NCBI GenBank assembly: GCA_025766275.1 | Contig: JAFKAC010000018.1 | Location: 310,001 to 374,000, forward strand | Length of the DNA: 64,000 bases | Source: Lactarius indigo | Taxonomy: Eukaryota; Basidiomycota; Agaricomycetes; Russulales; Russulaceae | Reading direction: 5' to 3' | Part shown: positions 57,680 through 64,000 of the stretch, in pieces | Position numbering within the stretch: position 1 is the first letter of the stretch | Layout: every line of letters begins with the position of its first letter | Made by a program: the position numbers and the translations under genes | The notes under the pieces: model-generated | What the model saw: the letters and a program-made list of their open reading frames with translations, nothing else | Told to the model about the DNA's origin: nothing | The model's database searches: none

Positions 57680-58115
57680 TAGCAATGGCTTATGTAATTG
57701 ATACCCCCAACCGACGGTGAGATTCTTTAATAGTTCATACTCAGCTGGCGCCAGCCGACGGTGGAGATTCCGCCATAATTGATAGTCCAGCTGACGCCGG
57801 CTGGGTCGGAGATAATTGGAAATCCATGTGGATAGTTCCATGATAATGTAGGGTATCCAGAGATGCTCTTGAACTCAAATATTTGACTGGGTGAGCACTG
57901 TTTAGGTGTGTGGGATCATTGATCACCTGTTGAGATATGTACAGCAAATTGCATACATATCAGACAACTACAATTATATTGGACAAGTAATGAACATCTG
58001 ATCGCAAGTCAATATATAATGATAGATGATCAGTGTTGGGGGAAATAGCTAATAACTAATAGTTCATACTCAGAATATACATGTCGGGAAATCCGCTGTA
58101 ATGATAGTCCAACAG
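57680..58115. mobile_element. Unclassified insertion interrupting the hAT transposase
   Basis: The segment carries two related ends: tagttcatactcag ... gatagtccagc at about 57,731-57,795 and tagttcatactcag ... gatagtccaac at about 58,061-58,110. Between them are about 270 bp of AT-rich non-coding DNA. Direct repetition at both ends suggests a small LTR-like or tandem element. The class is not known. Confidence 0.4.
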
Positions 58116-58283
58116 CATTGCCCAAAAGCGGACCTCCACTTAATTCCTGTCACAGGCAAATGGATATATATGAGAGGGGATCAGGGGGTTCGAGAAAAGC
58201 CATTCATTTCATTTGCAAGAACCAAACACTTATGTCAATTGATATGTACTATAGGAGGAATACATGAATCAGGACAGGCAATC

Positions 58284-58806
58284 TCATTTCATCTTACAGT
58301 GCTTCAATGGAGCATCAGTAATCGGAGTAAGAGCCTTCACAGAGCTTCTGGAAAGTCCCTCCCATGCATGCATCTGGTATGATGCATATGCTTGATGCCC
58401 CTTTAATGAACCTTGTGCAGCAATGATCATGAGTTTCTTCCATGTCTCTGCTTTGGAATGGAAGTATGCTGGGATCCATTTAGCTTCATTATGGATGCTG
58501 TCTTGTTCCTCTGACCACCGCTCAAACTGTGCCCTTGCACGGAGCCAGTGAACCCTTTCAACTGTATGAATATATGAGCACATGAATATAGAATTCAATG
58601 GAGCACATACAATCATCCATCCGTGTTCCATCATCTTCAGTGGTATTGCCAAAGCCCCAGATCCAGGATTGTTGTGTATTCCGCTGTCCTACTTGTTGTG
58701 ATCCAAGGACCAATGTTGCTACACGGAGATCCTTTGAATGGAGCTTCGGGAGGTCCTGTGGAATGGGTGCAGCTTTGCAGAGCTTCCTATAGGCATCCCG
58801 TGCCAT
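58284..58806 (-). pseudogene. Fragment resembling the C-terminus of KDZ-type transposases
   Basis: Two exons on the minus strand (58,806-58,611 and 58,561-58,284) join at a GT-AG intron of 49 bp. The product contains HWLRARAQFERWSEEQ, then EAKWIPAYFHSKAETW, then AYASYQMHAWEGLSRSS. The pattern (RARAQ.RW.EE, then W...YF...A..W, then AY...Q...W..L) resembles the tail of Agaricomycete KDZ/CxC2 transposon proteins. That identification is by recall of pattern and is weak. The catalytic part is absent, so it is a fragment. Confidence 0.4.
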
Positions 58807-58934
58807 GCTATATATGCAGGCTGTTGAAGCGCAGAACTAACAAGCAAGGGATAAGCTTTGAAGAGCTAGTAGACAAGTTAACTTCAGAGGTGAAGGGAAC
58901 TCTATTACAACTGCATACCTAGTAGACAAGTTAC
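58807..58934. repeat. Small duplicated LTR-related sequence beside the copia LTR
   Basis: ctagtagacaagtta occurs twice (about 58,865 and 58,918). The intervening cttcagaggtgaagggaact also occurs inside the adjacent LTR. This may be a remnant of an earlier LTR or a local duplication at insertion. Confidence 0.4.
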
Positions 58935-59358
58935 TGTAGAGGAACGTCTATGAGCAAAGGTAAAAGAGAAGTAAAGAGATAGGACTTACACTTCAGAGGT
59001 GAAGGGAACTCTGAAGTGTAGAGGCGAAAACAGCAGTCCTTATATACAGGACGCTTAGCTAATAATGGTCTGTGCGCACTGGTGACCCAAACACAATACA
59101 GGTGGTCTGTGCGCCAGAGGGAGAAACGCCATTGGATGGCAGAGAACAATAGCTGCCTAAAGCAGACAATACCGGTATCTTAACAATAGAAGGAACAATA
59201 AGAACCATATATGGATCTAACAATAAAGATAAACAAAAGCGGTCCGTATGAGTCCGGAGTGTCCATAAGTCCATAAGGGACAGATACCGTATATAGTATG
59301 TGGGCTGACTCAATCAGATCCCACGAGACATGTGACTTTTATCAGTCACGTCTCAACA
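58935..59358 (-). mobile_element. Ty1/copia 3' LTR
   Basis: A 424-bp segment starting TGTTGAGACG and ending CCTCTACA on the minus strand has the TG...CA ends expected of an LTR. A TATATAAGG box lies inside (about 59,040). A short purine tract (GGAGGGA) immediately precedes it on the coding strand and could prime plus-strand synthesis. The adjoining host pentamer is gttac; the matching duplication would be beyond the right edge. The second LTR is outside the window. Confidence 0.75.
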
Positions 59359-59706
59359 TCCCTCCATGATAGAGACAGTCCACAAGAGTGGTGCAAGCAT
59401 TGAGTGAAAGTGCCTTGGCAGGACACTTTATTGCTTTACTGTACTATGAGAGATGTTTCGATTCTCTGGTTAGAAAGAATCTATGTACGCAGAAGTCCTG
59501 ATAAAGGACAACTCTTTGGAGGTCTTCATGCACTGCTCTATGAGGATAATGCAGTTCTGAAGAACTACTTTTTGAAGAGCCATGAGCTGGGAGATAAGAT
59601 GGAACAGGTCCAACTTCTTCAGTTCTCTAAGAAGGGTTTTTCTTAGCTATTAAACTAGGAAGTCTGTTGCAAGTATACACAATAGTTCGACGTCCTAGAA
59701 CCCATC
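59359..59706 (-). other. 3' untranslated part of the copia element
   Basis: About 350 bp between the Pol stop and the LTR. No additional reading frame of note on the element's strand. Confidence 0.5.
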
Positions 59707-62700
59707 TTACATCATTCCTAGATCAGCTACCATTTTTTCAAAAGGTTCTCTGGGCAGTGACTTAGTGAGTCCATCTGCAACCATTTCCCCTGTGGGTGTA
59801 CGTATCAGGTGTATGACCTTGTTTTCTACGTATTCCCTGACTACATGGTGCTTGATCAGGATGTGTTTTGAACGTCTCCCAGTGACAGGGTTGAGAGCTA
59901 AGTCCACAGCACCCTTATTGTCACAGTGCAGAGGAATGGGGGAGGATACCTCATACCCCAGTTCTCCAAGAAAAGTGGCATACCACTGAGCCTGGTTAGA
60001 GGCGTCTGAGAGGCTCATGTATTCTGCCTCAGTGGTAGACTGCGCAATTGTCTTTTGCTTTCTGGTACACCAAGAGATGGCTCCATTTGCAAGCAGGTAG
60101 ACAAAACCAGAGGTGGAGTGCTTTTCTTCCTGATCTCCCCAGGAAGCGTCGCAGTAGCCATGAAGGCCTTCTCCACCATTGCCATTCCCTCCAGCATAGC
60201 GTAACGAGTAGTCCTTAGTGCTATTAAGATAAGCCAGGACATACTTGGCTAGGCGTAAATGCTGAGGTGAGGGGTTGGAAGCAAATTGGCTAAGGCGCGC
60301 AACAGCGAAGGAAATATCAGGTCTGCTTCCAATCTGCGCATATAGCAGAGACCCAATTATCTGTTGATACTTCTTAATCTCAGAAGTAGAGGCCTGATCT
60401 GTGTACTTGATCAAGTGTGCCTCAGCGCCAGAGGGAAGAGGGGTATATACCGGATTGGAATCAGACATTCCAAAGCGTTCCACTACATCGCGGATGTAAT
60501 CTGACTGGTTGATTTCCATGGTACGATTACCACAATCTCTGGTGATGTTAACACCGAGATAAGATTGAATCTCTCCCAGGTCGGTCATCTCATATCGGCT
60601 AGATAGAGAAGCCTTCAGATCATTGATCTTTGATAAGGAACTTCCGAGTATAGTGATGTCATCTACATATAAGATCACGAAAAGTGTATCACCCCCCTCT
60701 TGGAGATGATACACGTATACTCCTGCATCAGAGTACGTCCGCGTGAAGCCTAGGTTGACTAAGACCCCATGGAACTGCACATTCCATGCGCGGGAAGCTT
60801 GTTTCAGGCCATAGAGGGCCTTCTGTAGCCGGCACACAAGGTGCTCGGAGCCAGCTGTGACGAAACCGACTGGTTGCTCCATGTAAATTTCTTCCTCCAG
60901 TTCCCCATGAAGGAATGCCGACTTGACATCCATCTGGTGAATATGCCAGTCTTCAAGCGTAGCCAAAGCGAGAAGGAGTCGCAAGGACTCAAAGCGGGCA
61001 ACTGGGGAGAAAGTTTCGTCAAAATCCACCCCCTCTAGTTGGGTGAACCCTTTTGCCACTAGCCTAGCACGAAAGCGTCCATCTGCTTTCTTCTTAAATA
61101 CCCATTTACACTTAACCACCTTCCTTCCTTCAGGAAGGGGTTCAAGCCTCCAGACATCAAGCTTGTCGAGAGCGTCCAGTTCATACTGGCACGCTTCAAG
61201 CCAATCGACAGCTTGGTCAGACTCCATAGCCTGCTTAAATGTCTGCGGGTCCTTGTAGCCAGGAACCTCGGCAGCGTTTAGCAAGTCCATCATGCCCAGT
61301 CTGCTACTCCCAGGCACAAATTCATCGTTCTCCTCTGTGTAGTAGCGAGGATTTGTGAATCGTACCCTGGTCCCACGCCTTGGGCGAGGGGGTGAAGTAA
61401 CTAGCCCATTCCTCGGAGATCTAGGTGTTTCCCTAGGAGGAGAGATGTCCCTATTGAAGTTAGGGGCAGGGATTGGGGCAGTTACTACAGGCGGTCTCCC
61501 TTGCGAGCGGGTGCGAGGGCGCCTTGGGGTGGTAGGAGCAGGTGCTTGGGATGGAGGAGTGTGATATATTGTCTGGTCAGCGGGGTTTGGAGAAGTGTTG
61601 GGGGGTGTGCTAGGCTGTTGTATTGGTACTGCGGGCACCTGGACAGGTGGTAAGACAAAGACTGGTGTCTGAGGTGCCGCAGGGGCAACAACTGGCGTAG
61701 GCTGACTAGGCACTACAAAGAATATCTCACCGGCAACAGCAGCCCCTTTAGCAGGTTCGCCGGACACGGGAGAAGTGATTGGTTGGTTGGAGTGACTAGT
61801 CAGGTCACTCAGGGATGGGAAGGTAGCTTCGTCAAATGTAACATCTCGTGAAGAGACGAAGCACCGGCTATGTCTATCCCAAAGTTTGTAACCCTTTGAA
61901 TTGGGTTCATAGCCCACAAACACGGCTTCCTTTGATTTAGGATCTAATTTGCGCCGGTTGTGTTCTGGTACATGATAGTATGCTTTGCAGCCAAATACTC
62001 TAAGGTAAGAGACATCTGGGACTGTACCATCCCAGAGCTCCAGCGGAGTTTTCCACTCATTAGAACGGGTGGGAGTGCGATTATAGATGTGCACTGCAGT
62101 TTGAACTGCTTGTTCCCAAAAGCCAAGGCTAAGACCTGCATGATGAAGCATGCTGGTGCCTTTTTCCATGATAGTGCGGTTAAACCGCTCGGCTCTCCCG
62201 TTCTGTTGTGGAGAATAAGGCATCGTAAGCATATGCTCAATCCCTTCCTCCAGAAGAATGTCTTTAAGGACATTGTTGACATACTCGCCACCACGATCTG
62301 AGTGCAGGGTTTTAATGGGCTTATTTTGTTGTTTTTCAGCCCATGCCTTGTAGTGTAGGAAGGCACCCGTAAACTCGTCTTTGGACTTCATAGGGATGAC
62401 AACTGCAGCTTTTGAGAAGTCATCTATGAAGGTGGCAAAGTATTTGTTGCCCTGGATAGAGTTACTCTGTAGTGGGCCAACAAGGTCACTGTGCACAAGT
62501 TCAAGGGATTCTTGTGCACGCTTCTGGGAAGGAGGAAAAGGTTTGCGGGTGGACTTGCCAAGTTCACACCCATGACAGGGACCTTCTTCCTCAGGGGATT
62601 CATCTATGTTAAGTCCTTTTACGGACTTCGGAGCATATCTTTGGAGCGCTTCTTTGGACATATGTCCCATGCGCTGATGCCAGACATCAAGGCTAGCAGA

Positions 62701-64000
62701 TGCAGTTGCTTGGGCATTTACTTTATGGTGCCCATCAAGCCAATATAGGCCTGAAGCCTTGTGTCCTTCCGCAATGGTTTTCCCATCATACCTTATAGCA
62801 AAGGTAGTGGCATCAAAACTTACTATGGCCCCCTTAGCTGTTAGGGCGGGGGTGGACAGTATACGCGAATGCGTATTAGGTAGGTGCAGCACATTGGAGA
62901 TCTTTAGGTCATACCCAAAGTTGGTATGGATTGTTACTGTTCCAGTACCAACACTCCTTAGCAAGGAGTTATCTCCTAGAAGTACTTCAACACCTTTGTG
63001 AGGGGTGTAGGTGTCGTAGTCTTCTATGTGAGGGGTGAAGTGTGCTGACGCCCCACTGTCCATCATCCATTTTGATGCAATCTGGGTACTGTGTGTACCC
63101 ATCGTGTAAAGGGAAACCTGAGGTACTTCATGTACCTCCTCTATTTTGCCAGAGCCATTGACTATAGTAAATAGTCGGCTCTTTGGTACAGGTATGCTAT
63201 TTAACCTGTTTGCCGGAAGTGAGTCCGGCACCTCTACTGCGGTATTCTGGGCGGCTTTTGCCCGCTGTCCTGCCTTCCCCTTCTTAGCATTCTCCTGGTC
63301 CCGTTTGAGTTTGTAACATTCTGGCTTTTTATGGCCAGGCTTTTTGCAGTAATGGCAGATTATGTCCGAAGACACAGAGCTGCCCGATGGCCGCGCCTCA
63401 TGAGCGTGAGGGGCCGAAGATTTTTTAACGGGGGCGACCTTGTTGTAGGACGCCACGGGACCGGTGAGACGAGATTCCTCGTTGATGAACCTGTTGATGA
63501 GGTCCTGAGGTTGGAGGTTAGAGGGGGGGCCAGAGGCCAGGATGGTGCCAGCTATGGTGCTGTAAGATGGGGGGAGCGCGTCTAGAAGAATGAAGGACAT
63601 TTGCATGTCCGAGACGGGCATCCCTTGTTCCACCAAGGTGTTCCTCAGGTCCAGCATTTTTTGGAGCTGAGGCAGGAAGGGGCTACCTTCCTGAAGCTTG
63701 GTGTTTGCCAAGCCCACCCAAATATTAAAGGTGGCCATAGAGCCAACCTGACCATAGAGGTTCTCCAACTCCACAAACTTGTCATGGACAGTTGGGAAGA
63801 TGTGGGAGGAGTGAATACCAGATAGGACCTCCGTTGTCACTGATAAAAATAAGAGGCCAGTGATGACCTCCTCTTGTTTTGCCCAGAGGGCAAGGATGGC
63901 GAGTCCCTCATCTGTAGGGCCAGTGGGCCCCACAGCTCCTGCCGCGAGAGGGGGATGTTGGGGCACTGAAGCAGGAGCACCGTGTGTAAGGTGCCTGCTG
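59707..64000 (-). CDS. Ty1/copia Gag-Pol polyprotein, 5' end beyond window
   Basis: An uninterrupted frame of at least 1419 codons encodes the retrotransposon polyprotein in copia order. Residues are counted from the codon at 63,966, which is not a sure start because the frame stays open to the window edge. Gag region 1-200; zinc knuckle C204-C207-H212-C217; aspartic protease MDSGASAHF (D303); integrase HHCC zinc site (WHQRMGH, CHGC, about 430-467); integrase catalytic D494, D557, E593 (D-x35-E); proline-rich linker 750-860; reverse transcriptase 940-1170 with YVDD at 1100-1103; RNase H 1265-1390 with CDASW and TEAEYMSL. All catalytic residues are present and no stop or frameshift is seen, so the element may be recent and competent. 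It ends at 59,707. Confidence 0.95.
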   Translation of the reverse strand, partial: SRHLTHGAPASVPQHPPLAAGAVGPTGPTDEGLAILALWAKQEEVITGLLFLSVTTEVLSGIHSSHIFPTVHDKFVELENLYGQVGSMATFNIWVGLANTKLQEGSPFLPQLQKMLDLRNTLVEQGMPVSDMQMSFILLDALPPSYSTIAGTILASGPPSNLQPQDLINRFINEESRLTGPVASYNKVAPVKKSSAPHAHEARPSGSSVSSDIICHYCKKPGHKKPECYKLKRDQENAKKGKAGQRAKAAQNTAVEVPDSLPANRLNSIPVPKSRLFTIVNGSGKIEEVHEVPQVSLYTMGTHSTQIASKWMMDSGASAHFTPHIEDYDTYTPHKGVEVLLGDNSLLRSVGTGTVTIHTNFGYDLKISNVLHLPNTHSRILSTPALTAKGAIVSFDATTFAIRYDGKTIAEGHKASGLYWLDGHHKVNAQATASASLDVWHQRMGHMSKEALQRYAPKSVKGLNIDESPEEEGPCHGCELGKSTRKPFPPSQKRAQESLELVHSDLVGPLQSNSIQGNKYFATFIDDFSKAAVVIPMKSKDEFTGAFLHYKAWAEKQQNKPIKTLHSDRGGEYVNNVLKDILLEEGIEHMLTMPYSPQQNGRAERFNRTIMEKGTSMLHHAGLSLGFWEQAVQTAVHIYNRTPTRSNEWKTPLELWDGTVPDVSYLRVFGCKAYYHVPEHNRRKLDPKSKEAVFVGYEPNSKGYKLWDRHSRCFVSSRDVTFDEATFPSLSDLTSHSNQPITSPVSGEPAKGAAVAGEIFFVVPSQPTPVVAPAAPQTPVFVLPPVQVPAVPIQQPSTPPNTSPNPADQTIYHTPPSQAPAPTTPRRPRTRSQGRPPVVTAPIPAPNFNRDISPPRETPRSPRNGLVTSPPRPRRGTRVRFTNPRYYTEENDEFVPGSSRLGMMDLLNAAEVPGYKDPQTFKQAMESDQAVDWLEACQYELDALDKLDVWRLEPLPEGRKVVKCKWVFKKKADGRFRARLVAKGFTQLEGVDFDETFSPVARFESLRLLLALATLEDWHIHQMDVKSAFLHGELEEEIYMEQPVGFVTAGSEHLVCRLQKALYGLKQASRAWNVQFHGVLVNLGFTRTYSDAGVYVYHLQEGGDTLFVILYVDDITILGSSLSKINDLKASLSSRYEMTDLGEIQSYLGVNITRDCGNRTMEINQSDYIRDVVERFGMSDSNPVYTPLPSGAEAHLIKYTDQASTSEIKKYQQIIGSLLYAQIGSRPDISFAVARLSQFASNPSPQHLRLAKYVLAYLNSTKDYSLRYAGGNGNGGEGLHGYCDASWGDQEEKHSTSGFVYLLANGAISWCTRKQKTIAQSTTEAEYMSLSDASNQAQWYATFLGELGYEVSSPIPLHCDNKGAVDLALNPVTGRRSKHILIKHHVVREYVENKVIHLIRTPTGEMVADGLTKSLPREPFEKMVADLGMM

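Noticed and set aside
1..64000. tRNA, rRNA, CRISPR arrays, bacterial-type operons or riboswitches
   Set aside because: None seen by eye; direct repeats here are eukaryotic array blocks and transposon parts.

Overview
The window is nuclear DNA of a basidiomycete fungus, almost certainly an Agaricomycete. The evidence is short introns (about 50-70 bp) with GTRNGT donors, CTRAC-type branch sites and YAG acceptors, a TPR-CHAT protease gene, an expanded family of short multi-exon membrane proteins, a Ty1/copia retrotransposon and a hAT transposon. No genus can be assigned from the sequence.

Layout. 1-1065: unassigned DNA ending in a hAT-like terminus. 1072-2688: a 5'-truncated TPR-CHAT gene that is still open over the whole protease domain. 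5.9-36.8 kb: seven head-to-tail repeat units, mostly 5.2-5.4 kb. Each carries one copy of a 13-exon polytopic membrane-protein gene (copies 1-7), and most also carry decayed pieces of a TPR-CHAT gene. 39.27-43.17 kb: one complete three-exon TPR-CHAT gene (1244 aa). At about 43,754 the repeat orientation flips. 43.8-55.6 kb holds the inverted arm: a 3' fragment (copy 10) and two frameshifted copies (8 and 9) on the minus strand. 55.65-57.7 kb: a broken hAT transposon. 57.7-58.9 kb: transposon debris. 58,935-64,000: a Ty1/copia element with one LTR and an open Gag-Pol frame that runs off the right edge.

State of the genes. Membrane-protein copies 2, 3 and 7 are open across all exons, although copy 7 has lost the promoter-like leader. 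Copies 4, 5 and 6 are open but have altered or shortened C-termini. Copies 1, 8, 9 and 10 are broken. The complete CHAT gene and the left fragment both keep the His/Cys dyad.

Interpretation. The repeat unit looks like an ancestral pair, a TPR-CHAT protease gene beside a membrane-protein gene, that was amplified. The CHAT part then decayed to a reverse-oriented promoter/exon 1-2 piece placed head to head with a forward internal piece. Linked function of a caspase-like CHAT protease and a receptor-like membrane protein is a hypothesis only; the physical association is seen directly. Conserved non-coding blocks are labelled here: A, B, C (downstream of the membrane gene), D (reverse CHAT 5' piece), E (forward CHAT internal piece), F, G, H, I (upstream of the next membrane gene) and J (inverted arm only).
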